Below are positions 8,104 through 16,521 of a stretch of DNA of 64,000 bases, one piece after another. A program made the position numbers and the translations under genes. The notes beneath the pieces are model-generated. The model saw only the letters and a program-made list of their open reading frames with translations. It was not told the DNA's origin and made no database searches. The DNA lies in NCBI RefSeq assembly GCF_014189855.1, contig NZ_BJFN01000003.1, positions 496,001-560,000 of the forward strand. Direction: 5' to 3'. Positions within the stretch are counted from its first letter, which is position 1, and each line of letters begins with the position of its first letter. Source of the DNA: Buttiauxella sp. A111. GTDB taxonomy: Bacteria; Pseudomonadota; Gammaproteobacteria; Enterobacterales; Enterobacteriaceae.

Positions 8104-10080
8104 ATGAGATTGAATCTGATAGCCAGTAGTCTGGCTGTCGCGGGTTTACTGGTCACCATGTCAGTAACAGCGGCAACTCCTGCGCCGACAAAAGAAGCAA
8201 CGGCAGCAACCAAACGCGCCAATGAAGCAATTTACAACCAGCTTCCCTTCGCGGATAAAACCGATTTTGCCAATGCGCATAAAGGTTTTATTGCCGCACT
8301 TCCACAAAGTATTATTAAAGGTGAGAAAGGAAATGTTGTCTGGAATCCTCAACAATATGCTTTCATTAAAGAAGGCGATAAAGCACCAGATACAGTAAAC
8401 CCGAGCCTTTGGCGTCAGTCTCAACTCATCAATATTAGCGGTCTGTTTGAAGTGACTGACGGTGTTTACCAGATCCGTAACCTTGATTTGTCCAATATGA
8501 CGATTATCGAGGGTAAAAAAGGCATTACCGTCATTGACCCGCTCGTTTCCGCAGAAACAGCTAAAGTCGGCATGGATCTTTATTACAAAAATCGCGGTAA
8601 AAAACCGGTAGTTGCCGTTATTTATACCCATAGCCACGTTGACCATTACGGCGGTGTTCGTGGTGTTGTTGATGAAGCCGATGTAAAGGCGGGAAAAGTT
8701 AAAATCTATGGCCCGCAGGGGTTCATGGAAGCCTCTGTTGACGAAAATATCATGGCGGGTAACGCCATGAGTCGTCGCGCAAGCTATATGTACGGCAATC
8801 TTTTACCTGCTAATTCAAAAGGCCAGGTGGGTGCAGGATTGGGGACTACCACTTCTGCAGGTACCGTGACCTTATTGGCGCCAACAAACTACATAACACA
8901 CACGGGGCAGGAAGAAGTTATCGACGGACTGACCTATGACTTTATGATGGCGCCAGGTTCTGAAGCTCCATCTGAAATGCTGTGGTATGTCAAAGAGAAG
9001 AAAATGATCGAAGCGGCGGAGGATGTTACTCACACTCTGCACAACACTTATTCTCTGCGTGGGGCAAAAATCCGCGATCCGCTGGCCTGGTCCAAATATA
9101 TCAACGCCGCAATTGATCGCTGGGGCAGCGATGCCGAAATTATTATCGCCCAACACCACTGGCCAACCTGGGGTAAAGATAATGTCGTGAACCTGATGAA
9201 AGGCCAGCGCGATATGTATCGTTACATCAATGACCAGACGCTGCGTATGGCAAACCAGGGCCTGACACGCGACGAAATTGCAGCAAAAATCAAATTGCCG
9301 CCAAACTTAGCCAAAACTTGGGCAAGCCGTGGTTATTACGGTTCCGTCAGCCACGACGTAAAAGCCACCTATGTGTTTTATCTCGGTTGGTTTAATGGCA
9401 ACCCGGCAACGTTAGACGAGCTGCCACCAGAAGATTCTGCAAAGAAATTCGTCGAATACATGGGAGGTGCTGATGCTGTCCTTCAGAAAGCCAAAACTGA
9501 CTTTGAACAGGGCAATTACCGCTGGGTCGCTCAGGTTGTGAGCAAAGTCGTGTTCGCCGATCCGAGCAACAAAACTGCGCGAAACCTTGAAGCCGATGCA
9601 CTGGAGCAAATGGGCTATCAGGCTGAATCTGGCCCATGGCGCAACTTCTACCTGACTGGTGCTCAAGAACTACGAAATGGCGTGGGAATTGGCCCAACGC
9701 CAAATACTGCCAGCCCTGACACCGTTAAGGCAATGACGCCAGAAATGTTCTTCGATTATTTGGCGGTACATATCAATGGTGAGAAGGCGGGTGATACCAA
9801 AGCGGTGTTTAACATCGACTTAGGTAGCGATGGCGGCAAATACAAGCTGGAGTTGGAAAATGGGGTGTTAAACCATACCGCTAACACCGAAGCAAAAGAT
9901 GCCGATGCAACATTCTCCTTGAACAGAGATACGCTTAACAGAATCATCCTTAAAGAAGAAACGCTTAAACAGGCGGTGGATAAAGGTGAGGTTAAGGTGA
10001 CAGGCAACAGTGAGAAGATGAACGAGATGCTAGGTTTTATGGATAACTTTGAATTCTGGTTCAATATCGTTACCCCATAA
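8104..10080 (+). CDS. Secreted alkyl sulfatase (metallo-beta-lactamase type, SdsA1/YjcS family)
   Basis: Predicted periplasmic enzyme that hydrolyses primary alkyl sulfates such as dodecyl sulfate, releasing sulfate and the alcohol. The 658 residues begin with a signal peptide (cleavage likely after VTA near residue 23). The binuclear zinc motif THSHVDHYGG has its first metal histidine at residue 176. The middle is the alkyl sulfatase dimerisation region, and the last 120 residues form an SCP2-like domain thought to bind the alkyl chain. GAGG eight bases before the ATG supports the start. It stands alone, divergent from an IprA-like regulator, and is followed by a strong terminator. The exact substrate is inferred from the family. 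Confidence 0.92.
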   Translation: MRLNLIASSLAVAGLLVTMSVTAATPAPTKEATAATKRANEAIYNQLPFADKTDFANAHKGFIAALPQSIIKGEKGNVVWNPQQYAFIKEGDKAPDTVNPSLWRQSQLINISGLFEVTDGVYQIRNLDLSNMTIIEGKKGITVIDPLVSAETAKVGMDLYYKNRGKKPVVAVIYTHSHVDHYGGVRGVVDEADVKAGKVKIYGPQGFMEASVDENIMAGNAMSRRASYMYGNLLPANSKGQVGAGLGTTTSAGTVTLLAPTNYITHTGQEEVIDGLTYDFMMAPGSEAPSEMLWYVKEKKMIEAAEDVTHTLHNTYSLRGAKIRDPLAWSKYINAAIDRWGSDAEIIIAQHHWPTWGKDNVVNLMKGQRDMYRYINDQTLRMANQGLTRDEIAAKIKLPPNLAKTWASRGYYGSVSHDVKATYVFYLGWFNGNPATLDELPPEDSAKKFVEYMGGADAVLQKAKTDFEQGNYRWVAQVVSKVVFADPSNKTARNLEADALEQMGYQAESGPWRNFYLTGAQELRNGVGIGPTPNTASPDTVKAMTPEMFFDYLAVHINGEKAGDTKAVFNIDLGSDGGKYKLELENGVLNHTANTEAKDADATFSLNRDTLNRIILKEETLKQAVDKGEVKVTGNSEKMNEMLGFMDNFEFWFNIVTP

Positions 10081-10083
10081 TGC

Positions 10084-10119
10084 AAAAGCCCTGTGGCGTA
10101 TGTCGCAGGGCTTTTTTTT
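10084..10119 (+). terminator. Rho-independent terminator after the alkyl sulfatase gene
   Basis: AAAAGCCCTG pairs with CAGGGCTTTT across a short loop and is followed by a run of T, starting four bases after the stop codon. Confidence 0.9.
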
Positions 10120-10316
10120 GCAGTTCTTTATCATTCCCCACAACGCCTCAAAGCAACAATTCCTCTCTCTACCCGCTCATTTCCAGCAATACCCTTCCCT
10201 CAAACGATATCGATAAAAGGCAGGCGTTCACATAGCTTTAAAATGAGAGAATCAACGTTGTCCCGAAAGGAAAAGTAAGCAGAAGAATGGAATGGAAATC
10301 TCAGGGAGGCAGAATT

Positions 10317-10430
10317 GGGTGGGGGCCCTGCCAGCTACATCCCGGCACACACGTCATCTGCTGCGGCTGCTTCCTTCCGGACCTGACCGAATTCACAAAT
10401 TAGTGTTGCGGGAGAACCAACAGGGCCCCC
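10317..10430 (-). ncRNA. ffs: 4.5S RNA (signal recognition particle RNA)
   Basis: RNA component of the bacterial SRP, which pairs with Ffh to target inner-membrane proteins. The minus strand gives a 114-base hairpin molecule beginning GGGGGCCCTGTTGG and ending GGCAGGGCCCCCACCC; the two ends pair. The conserved Ffh-binding tip GTCCGGAAGGAAGCAGC with its GGAA tetraloop is intact. The length equals E. coli 4.5S RNA, and the neighbours atl and ybaY are the same as in E. coli. Differences from the E. coli sequence, as recalled, cluster in the middle of the stem. Confidence 0.97.
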
Positions 10431-10463
10431 ATTGAGAGCGCTAGTTACCTAACGCGCTGGCGC

Positions 10464-10492
10464 ATTATCCATGTTGCCCCAGGCAATTGCAA
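10464..10492 (-). promoter_or_regulatory. Promoter of ffs
   Basis: On the minus strand TTGCAA, 17 bases, then GATAAT. The bases after the -10 (GCGCCAGCGCG) are GC-rich, as in stringently controlled stable-RNA promoters. A start about seven bases after the -10 leaves a leader of some 25 bases before the mature 5' end, consistent with RNase P processing of pre-4.5S RNA. Confidence 0.75.
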
Positions 10493-10584
10493 GCAAGGAG
10501 CGGTCAGGTGTTGCTTTCTTGCGCAGCCCCTGTTTTTCTTTCTAGTTTAGCGCACGACGATTATCCTTACCCTCAGGCTGTTAT

Positions 10585-10610
10585 ACCCGGGTGACTTCAA
10601 AGCGCAGGGT
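10585..10610. repeat. 25-26 base hairpin motif upstream of atl
   Basis: The stretch starts ACCCGGGTGACTTCAA and ends GCGCAGGG. It can fold as CCC-GTG with CGC-GGG. Nearly the same motif occurs at 22868-22892, just before queC. It ends 14 bases before the atl start codon, so it would lie in the leader RNA. Confidence 0.55.
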
Positions 10611-10624
10611 AAATGGAGTTAGCT

Positions 10625-10936
10625 ATGGAAAATAACGATTCATTCCCGCAGCGCGTTTATCAGATTATCGCTGCTATACCGGAAGGTCACGTCACGACCT
10701 ATGGCGATGTGGCTCGGCTGGCAGGTTCCCCCCGCGCCGCGCGGCAAGTAGGCGGTGTTCTCAAGCGCCTACCTGAAGGCAGTAAATTACCCTGGCATCG
10801 CGTGGTGAACCGTCATGGCACGATTTCTCTGACCGGCCCGGATTTACAACGCCAGCGGCAAGCGTTGCTTTCAGAGGGAATTATGGTGTCTGGCAACGGG
10901 CAAATTGATATGCAGCGTTATCGCTGGAATTACTAA
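10625..10936 (+). CDS. atl: Alkyltransferase-like protein Atl (YbaZ)
   Basis: Binds O6-alkylguanine lesions and hands them to nucleotide excision repair without removing the alkyl group. The 103-residue product resembles the C-terminal domain of O6-methylguanine methyltransferases, including the DNA-recognition region GSPRAARQVGGVL, but the catalytic PCHR motif is PWHRVV with tryptophan at residue 57, the mark of ATL proteins. The start at 10625 is preferred over 10613 because GGAG lies six bases before it. E. coli YbaZ is longer at the N-terminus as I recall it. It lies beside ffs, as in E. coli. Confidence 0.93.
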   Translation: MENNDSFPQRVYQIIAAIPEGHVTTYGDVARLAGSPRAARQVGGVLKRLPEGSKLPWHRVVNRHGTISLTGPDLQRQRQALLSEGIMVSGNGQIDMQRYRWNY

Positions 10937-10937
10937 A

Positions 10938-10964
10938 AAGCGCCTCGAAGGAGGCGCTTAAGTG
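10938..10964 (-). terminator. Terminator between atl and ybaY
   Basis: AAGCGCCTC and GAGGCGCTT form a perfect nine-pair stem with a GAAG loop. The T run is on the minus strand, so it mainly serves ybaY, though it begins two bases after the atl stop and may act on both. Confidence 0.8.
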
Positions 10965-11010
10965 AGTTGTCGTGGATTGAAAACCACACTTTACTCGGCA
11001 ACGCTTAGCA

Positions 11011-11589
11011 TCATAACTGCGTTGGAGCCGGTACCGCTGACGAAGGGTTAACCTGAGTCGGGGATGTCAACGGAACGGTCGTTGCTGCGCCACCGTTGTC
11101 CTGCACTGGAACTGCCGTCTGCTGAACAGGTACCAATGTCAGATCCGCTTTAACTCCCCCATTGTTTATTACCGGTTGAATGGTATCGGTGATAAACATT
11201 AGCTGATTATTCACGGTGATTGCCGCGCTCAGAATGATGCGCGCGTTAGGTTGAACATCTGCTGGGTTATACGGCAACACAAAGCTGAACGGCGATTGTT
11301 TCCCTTCCGTACGGACAGCTCTCTGCGACAGCACTCTTGACGGCGCATCCGCCAAAGATGCATCAGATAATGTCACCGTAAGCACTGCATCTGGCGGTAA
11401 CGCGATACGTTGACGAATCCAGACCGTCCCCGAAACATTTGGCTGTTGAATATCAGACTGCGCTAAAGATGCTGCTGATGAAGTCGTTGCAGCAGGGGCT
11501 GGCGTCGGGATGTCAGCACTTTTATTATGCGCGCATCCCACCATCGCAACAGCAATGGCTAAACCACTTAACGTGTGCACAAGTTTCAT
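11011..11589 (-). CDS. ybaY: YbaY family glycoprotein/polysaccharide-associated lipoprotein
   Basis: Predicted outer-membrane lipoprotein of unknown function, 192 residues. A signal peptide ends in lipobox MVGC with the lipidated cysteine at residue 19. A low-complexity linker rich in Ala, Ser and Thr follows, then a beta-sandwich YscW/YbaY domain (GTVWIRQRIALPPDAVLTVTL, about residues 53-150). The tail is rich in Pro, Thr and Gln. AAGGAG precedes the ATG. Position between atl and tesB matches E. coli. Confidence 0.92.
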   Translation of the reverse strand: MKLVHTLSGLAIAVAMVGCAHNKSADIPTPAPAATTSSAASLAQSDIQQPNVSGTVWIRQRIALPPDAVLTVTLSDASLADAPSRVLSQRAVRTEGKQSPFSFVLPYNPADVQPNARIILSAAITVNNQLMFITDTIQPVINNGGVKADLTLVPVQQTAVPVQDNGGAATTVPLTSPTQVNPSSAVPAPTQL

Positions 11590-11804
11590 TGATTTGTTCT
11601 CCTTATCATCAATGCACCAGCAGGCTGTTGGCCCACAAGTAATGAGTGGTTAAACATACTTATCACGCTAAGTGTGGCACATATCACTGATTTTTGCCTA
11701 AAACCGTAACACAAGATCAGGTCGGGCCACTGGGTGGCGATTGTTGGAAACCTGTTATAATCAGGCCAATTGCGCGATTTTTATTATTTCATTGAGGACC
11801 TTTT

Positions 11805-12665
11805 ATGAGTCAGGCGCTCAGCAATTTGTTGGCATTACTCAATCTGGAAAAGATTGAAGAAGGTATTTTTCGTGGCCAGAGCGAGGACTTAGGTTTACGT
11901 CAGGTTTTCGGTGGACAAGTCGTTGGCCAGGCGCTGTATGCCGCCAAAGAAACCGTGCCAACAGAACGCCTGGTGCACTCTTTCCACAGTTATTTTCTGC
12001 GCCCAGGGGACAGCTCAAAGCCTATTGTTTATGACGTAGAAACTCTGCGTGATGGCAATAGTTTCAGCGCACGACGCGTTGCGGCGATCCAAAATGGCAA
12101 ACCTATTTTCTATATGACCGCCTCTTTCCAGGCGCCAGAGCCTGGCTTTGAACATCAAAAAGCCATGCCAGGGGCTCCTGCACCGGAAAATCTGAAGTCA
12201 GAAACAGAAATCGCCATGGCGTTTGAAAAGTTGCTGCCACAGAGCCTGAAAGAGAAGTTTCTCTGTGAAAAGCCACTCGAGATCCGCCCGGTTGTATTCC
12301 ACAACCCTATGCAAGGGCATGTTGATGAGCCGGTACGTCAGGTGTGGATGCGAGCCAACGGTAAAATGCCAACGGAATTACACGTACATCAGTATCTGCT
12401 GGGTTATGCCTCTGATTTTAACTTCCTTCCCGTCGCGCTTCAGCCACATGGCGTTGGTTTCCTTGAGCCGGGTATGCAAGTGGCGACCATCGATCACTCA
12501 ATGTGGTTCCACCGCCCGTTTGATATGAATGACTGGTTGTTGTATAGCGTGGAAAGTACGTCGGCTTCCAGCGCGCGTGGCTTTGTTCGCGGGGAGTTTT
12601 ATTCACGCGATGGCGTGTTGGTGGCGTCAACGGTGCAGGAAGGTGTGATGCGTAAGCGAGGTTAG
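11805..12665 (+). CDS. tesB: Acyl-CoA thioesterase II
   Basis: Hydrolyses medium- and long-chain acyl-CoA to the free acid and CoA. The 286 residues equal the E. coli enzyme and form a double hot-dog fold. The first half carries [14 protein letters not shown] and the second [19 protein letters not shown], where the catalytic Asp and Thr of TesB lie; the Gln of the triad is in STVQEGVMR at the end. GAGGAC precedes the ATG. A TATAAT box at 11756-11761 is a plausible -10. Confidence 0.97.
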   Translation: MSQALSNLLALLNLEKIEEGIFRGQSEDLGLRQVFGGQVVGQALYAAKETVPTERLVHSFHSYFLRPGDSSKPIVYDVETLRDGNSFSARRVAAIQNGKPIFYMTASFQAPEPGFEHQKAMPGAPAPENLKSETEIAMAFEKLLPQSLKEKFLCEKPLEIRPVVFHNPMQGHVDEPVRQVWMRANGKMPTELHVHQYLLGYASDFNFLPVALQPHGVGFLEPGMQVATIDHSMWFHRPFDMNDWLLYSVESTSASSARGFVRGEFYSRDGVLVASTVQEGVMRKRG

Positions 12666-12675
12666 GGTCAGGGCG

Positions 12676-12825
12676 CCCTCACCCCGGCCCTCTCCCCCAG
12701 GAGAGGGAGGAAACTGATCGATCCCCTCTCCCTCGTGCAGATGAGAACCGGCCATTCCCCTCTCCCTCGTGCAGATGAGATCCGGCCAATCCCCTCTCCC
12801 TTTGGGAGAGGGTTAGGGTGAGGGG
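12676..12825. repeat. CCCTCACC-type inverted repeat, copy 1, with internal 34-base tandem
   Basis: Ends CCCTCACCCCGGCCCTCTCC and GGGAGAGGGTTAGGGTGAGG are inverted copies. Inside, a 34-base unit starting CCCCTCTCCCTCGTGCAG repeats at 12723 and 12757, with a partial third at 12791. It fills the gap between the convergent tesB and amtB genes. CCCTCTCCC-TTT-GGGAGAGGG at 12793-12813 is a strong hairpin and may end amtB transcripts. Confidence 0.85.
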
Positions 12826-12831
12826 AAACAA

Positions 12832-14118
12832 TTACGCGTTGTAAGCATTCTCGCCATGGCTGTTCACATCCAGACCTTCACGCTCTTGCTCTTCTGGTAC
12901 ACGCAGACCCACAGTCAGGTCAGCAACCTTAAAGCCGATGAACGCAACAACTGCGGACCAGACAATCGTCACACCGATACTTTCCAACTGCACCAGTACC
13001 TGATGACCCAGGGTCACGCCTTCTGCGTAGCCCACCCCCCCCAGAGAGGTTGATGCAAAGATACCGGTCATGATGCAGCCTACGATACCGCACACGCCGT
13101 GGACACCAAACACATCGCAAGGGTCATCCACACGCAGCCATTTTTTCAGCAGGGTTACGCCCCACAAACCCGCCAGACCTGCCACGATACCGATAATCAG
13201 AGCACCGCCGACGCCGACATAGCCACACGCGGGAGTGATGCCAACCAGACCTGCGATAGCACCAGAACACGCACCCAGCAAAGAAGGCTTGCCACGCAAT
13301 GCCCACTCGCCAAATACCCAACCAAGGACTGCCGCTGCGGTTGCCACAACAGTGTTCACAAAGGCCAGTGCTGCGATTTCGTTTGCCGCACTCGCAGAAC
13401 CTGCGTTGAAGCCAAACCAACCGAAGTACAGGATGGCAGTACCGGTAAACACCATTGGCAGGTTATGCGGTTTGAACGCTTCTTTACCGTAACCCACGCG
13501 TTTACCAATCAAGTAAGCCCCCACCAGCCCCGCCACCGCGGCGTTGATGTGTACGACTGTACCGCCCGCGAAGTCCATTGCGCCATGCGTTGCCAACAAA
13601 CCGCCGCCCCACACCATATGCGCAATCGGCACATAAGAGAGCGTCAGCCAAATCACAACGAAGATCAGCACGGCAGAGAAGCGAATACGTTCAGCTAACG
13701 CGCCAACAATAAGCCCCACGGTGATACACGCGAAGGACCCCTGGAACGCAACATGAATATATTGGTAGAAAGACCCCATCAACGCGGTGAGTTGAATATT
13801 TTTCAGTAACAGCCAGTCGAAGTTACCAAAGAAGTTGCCACCGGTGCCAAAGGCCAATGAATAGCCGTAAACCACCCACAGCACACAAACCAGTGCAAAT
13901 GTGACCGTTATCTGCGTCAACATCGACAGCACGTTTTTAGAGCGAATCAAGCCGCCGTAAAACAGTGCCAACCCAGGTATTGTCATAAACAGCACCAATG
14001 CGGTGCTAATCATCATAAAGGCGTTGTCTGCTTTATCGGCCACAGCCGGTGCCGCCAGAGCAATTGACGGCGCAAGTGCCAGGGCTACAACGCCTAAGGT
14101 AGAGGCTAATTTGTTCAT
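12832..14118 (-). CDS. amtB: Ammonium channel AmtB
   Basis: Trimeric inner-membrane ammonium channel, 428 residues from the ATG at 14118, which has GGGATGG upstream; a second ATG nine bases earlier has poor spacing. A signal peptide ends near ALA-AP, and eleven membrane segments follow. The pore motifs are present: the twin-histidine positions in GGTVVHINAA and VFGVHGVCG, and the aromatic gate region. The C-terminal tail EEQEREGLDVNSHGENAYN binds GlnK. It is 32 bases after glnK in one operon, controlled by nitrogen through the promoter at 14543. Confidence 0.97.
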   Translation of the reverse strand: MNKLASTLGVVALALAPSIALAAPAVADKADNAFMMISTALVLFMTIPGLALFYGGLIRSKNVLSMLTQITVTFALVCVLWVVYGYSLAFGTGGNFFGNFDWLLLKNIQLTALMGSFYQYIHVAFQGSFACITVGLIVGALAERIRFSAVLIFVVIWLTLSYVPIAHMVWGGGLLATHGAMDFAGGTVVHINAAVAGLVGAYLIGKRVGYGKEAFKPHNLPMVFTGTAILYFGWFGFNAGSASAANEIAALAFVNTVVATAAAVLGWVFGEWALRGKPSLLGACSGAIAGLVGITPACGYVGVGGALIIGIVAGLAGLWGVTLLKKWLRVDDPCDVFGVHGVCGIVGCIMTGIFASTSLGGVGYAEGVTLGHQVLVQLESIGVTIVWSAVVAFIGFKVADLTVGLRVPEEQEREGLDVNSHGENAYNA

Positions 14119-14150
14119 TTTTTCCATCCCTTTCACGAGTGGCAAGACGA

Positions 14151-14489
14151 TTACAGTGCGGCTTCGTCGGCTTCGCCGGTACGAATGCGGATGACACGTT
14201 GCAGTTCAGCAACGAAAATTTTGCCATCACCAATCTTGCCGGTATAGGCAGCTTTGCTAATGACATCAATCACTTCGTCGAGTTGATCATCGGCAATTGC
14301 CACATCAATTTTCACTTTTGGGAGAAAATTGACGCTGTACTCAGCACCGCGGTACAACTCGGCATGACCTTTCTGACGGCCAAAGCCTTTAACTTCGGTC
14401 ACAGTCAGCCCCTGAATACCGATTGCAGACAGCGCCTCGCGTACGTCTTCGAGTTTGAACGGTTTGATAACCACGGTAACCAGCTTCAT
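14151..14489 (-). CDS. glnK: Nitrogen regulatory protein P-II GlnK
   Basis: Trimeric PII signal protein that blocks AmtB when nitrogen is plentiful and is uridylylated by GlnD when it is scarce. The 112 residues are the standard length. The T-loop YRGAEYSVNFLPK carries the uridylylation site Tyr51, and the C-loop region TGKIGDGKIFV is intact. GAGGGGATC precedes the ATG. It is first in the glnK-amtB operon. Confidence 0.98.
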   Translation of the reverse strand: MKLVTVVIKPFKLEDVREALSAIGIQGLTVTEVKGFGRQKGHAELYRGAEYSVNFLPKVKIDVAIADDQLDEVIDVISKAAYTGKIGDGKIFVAELQRVIRIRTGEADEAAL

Positions 14490-14542
14490 AGATCCCCTCC
14501 AGTCAGAATTGGGTAATTGCCTCTACAACACGGTTTAGATAA

Positions 14543-14558
14543 AGCAAAGGCCATGCCA
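14543..14558 (-). promoter_or_regulatory. Sigma-54 promoter of glnK-amtB
   Basis: On the minus strand TGGCATG, four bases, then TTGCT, a near-perfect -24/-12 element (GG and GC ten bases apart). It lies about 55 bases before the glnK start codon. Confidence 0.85.
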
Positions 14559-14660
14559 AAAATGAAAAACAGGCATTTTCAGCGCGTTAAACCGCGCTGT
14601 ATAAGGATTCAATGGCTGGAAATTACGATGACTGGGATTAAGAAATTTCTTAGATAATAA

Positions 14661-14690
14661 AAACGCACCATTTAAGTGCATGGTGCGTTT
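14661..14690 (-). terminator. mdlB terminator overlapping a candidate NtrC site
   Basis: AAACGCACCAT and ATGGTGCGTTT are perfect 11-base inverted repeats with an eight-base loop. On the minus strand they are followed by TTATTATC, so the hairpin suits the end of mdlB. The same DNA holds GCAC-N7-GTGC at 14665-14679, the core of NtrC enhancer sites, about 110 bases upstream of the glnK sigma-54 promoter. Both roles are inferred from sequence. Confidence 0.65.
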
Positions 14691-14742
14691 CTTTTCTGCA
14701 CCAACGGGGATGCCCATTGGGTTTATGCGTGTTTTTGGTGCG

Positions 14743-16521
14743 TCAGGCCGTCGCGGTCTCTTCACGAGTGGCCGCCGCTAATTCTTCACCCGCCAGTTGC
14801 AGTTGATACATCTGCCAATAGCGGCCTTGTTGCGCCAGCAGTTCACTGTGCGTCCCGCGTTCAACGGCTTGCCCACGGTGCAACACCAGAATGGTGTCAG
14901 CATCAGTAATCGTTGACAGACGGTGAGCAATCACCACAAGCGTAGTGTGCTCACGCACCGCCGCCAGCGCATGCTGAATGGCCTGCTCGGTGCCGGAGTC
15001 GATATTTGCTGTCGCTTCATCGAGGATTAAAATCTGCGGGGCGTCGACCAGCACACGTGCCAGTGCCAGCAATTGCTTCTGGCCGACAGACAAATTATTA
15101 CCCTGCTCTCCCAACCGCGTATAAATCCCCTCACTCATGGTGCGCGCCAGTTCTGCGAGTTGCACCGTTTCCAGCGCCTGCCAGACTGCCGCTTCGCTGA
15201 TGTCGCGTCCAAGCGTCACGTTGGCAAAGAAGGAGTCAGCCAGCACCACCGGATCTTGTTGCACCATCGCAACGCCCTGACGCAACACGCTGTGGCTCAG
15301 CGTGTCCAGCGGACGACCATCAAGACGAATTTCACCGCTGGTCAGTGGGTAATAGCCCATCAGCAAGTTAGCCAGCGTACTTTTCCCACTGCCGGTATGC
15401 CCCACCAGCGCCACGAAACTGCGCGCGGGAACATCAAGGTTGATGTCTTGCAACACAAGGCGATCGCCACGATAGGCAAAGGAAACGTTGTCGACTTCAA
15501 TATGGCCGCTTTCCAGCGGGCGATTATCGTTGCCGTAATCCTGGCGTTTACCATCCATCAACTCAAAGACACGTTCACCTGCAACCACCGCTTGTTGCAG
15601 CATCGATTGTTGTGTGGTGAGTTCGATTAGGGGTTCATTAAGACGCCCTAAATAGTTGATAAATGCGTATAACACGCCAACTTCGATAGTCCCGACCGAG
15701 GTAAAACCAAACAGCATCAACAAGCCGCACAGCACCATCGCCGAAAACAGGCTCAGCAACGGGCGCAGTAAAAAACCATCAAGACGCAGGGTTTGCATCC
15801 GCGCCAGATAGTGCGAACGACTCGCCGCACCCATGCGTTCGCCAAAACGCGCTTGTTGGCGGAACTGCTGGATAACGCTCATCCCATTGATGACTTCGTT
15901 AAAGCCATCGTTGATATCAGCCAGATAGCTGCGTACCCGGCGAACAATCGGCGTGCTGTAACGTTGGTAGATGAACATCACGATAATGACGGCGGGGAAG
16001 ATGCAAATCGCCACCGACGCCATGCGCCAGTCGAGGCTAAACATCGCCACCAGCATCGCGCCAATCAAGGCGGCACTTCGCAATACGGTCGCAACCACCG
16101 TCACGTAGAGATCACGAATCACTTCTGTGTCGTTGGTGACGCGGGAAATTAATTGCCCAACAGGCTGCGTATCAAAGGTGCTGAGCGGCTGGCGCAGCGC
16201 GGCATCCATCACGTCAGTACGCAGTTTTTGCACCACGCCAACGGCGGCCTGGTTAAACAATAACGCTTGCCAGTAATGCAACCCCGCAGCCGAGATAGAC
16301 AGCAGCAGATAGGCTGTCGCCAGCCCCGCTACCGCCGCGACAGGCAGACGATGCTCAGAGACCATATTATCGATGAAGTAGCTCACAATAATCGGGCCAC
16401 TGACTTCAGCGGCAGCAGCAATCCACAGCATGACCACCGCACCTGCGAGCGGTTTACGCCACGGTGAGCCATAAGCCAGCAGGCGTTTTATGGTTGGCCA
16501 TTGCTGTATTGATTTACGCAT
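14743..16521 (-). CDS. mdlB: ABC exporter subunit MdlB
   Basis: Half-transporter of the multidrug-resistance-like heterodimer MdlAB, 592 residues. A six-segment membrane domain occupies about residues 15-320. The ATPase domain has Walker A GHTGSGKS, the ABC signature [13 protein letters not shown] and Walker [11 protein letters not shown]. The start [15 protein letters not shown] at 16521 matches the family and lies eight bases inside the end of mdlA; an upstream in-frame extension to 16680 is rejected because it overlaps mdlA. The substrate is unknown. E. coli MdlB has nearly the same length. Confidence 0.94.
   Translation of the reverse strand: MRKSIQQWPTIKRLLAYGSPWRKPLAGAVVMLWIAAAAEVSGPIIVSYFIDNMVSEHRLPVAAVAGLATAYLLLSISAAGLHYWQALLFNQAAVGVVQKLRTDVMDAALRQPLSTFDTQPVGQLISRVTNDTEVIRDLYVTVVATVLRSAALIGAMLVAMFSLDWRMASVAICIFPAVIIVMFIYQRYSTPIVRRVRSYLADINDGFNEVINGMSVIQQFRQQARFGERMGAASRSHYLARMQTLRLDGFLLRPLLSLFSAMVLCGLLMLFGFTSVGTIEVGVLYAFINYLGRLNEPLIELTTQQSMLQQAVVAGERVFELMDGKRQDYGNDNRPLESGHIEVDNVSFAYRGDRLVLQDINLDVPARSFVALVGHTGSGKSTLANLLMGYYPLTSGEIRLDGRPLDTLSHSVLRQGVAMVQQDPVVLADSFFANVTLGRDISEAAVWQALETVQLAELARTMSEGIYTRLGEQGNNLSVGQKQLLALARVLVDAPQILILDEATANIDSGTEQAIQHALAAVREHTTLVVIAHRLSTITDADTILVLHRGQAVERGTHSELLAQQGRYWQMYQLQLAGEELAAATREETATA

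Noticed and set aside
10093-10278. Small open frame after the sulfatase terminator
   Set aside because: It starts inside the terminator stem, lacks a ribosome site and has no recognisable sequence; the 197 bases before ffs show nothing else.
12723-12814. 34-base tandem repeats as a CRISPR array
   Set aside because: The units are directly adjacent with no unique spacers, and no cas genes are present.
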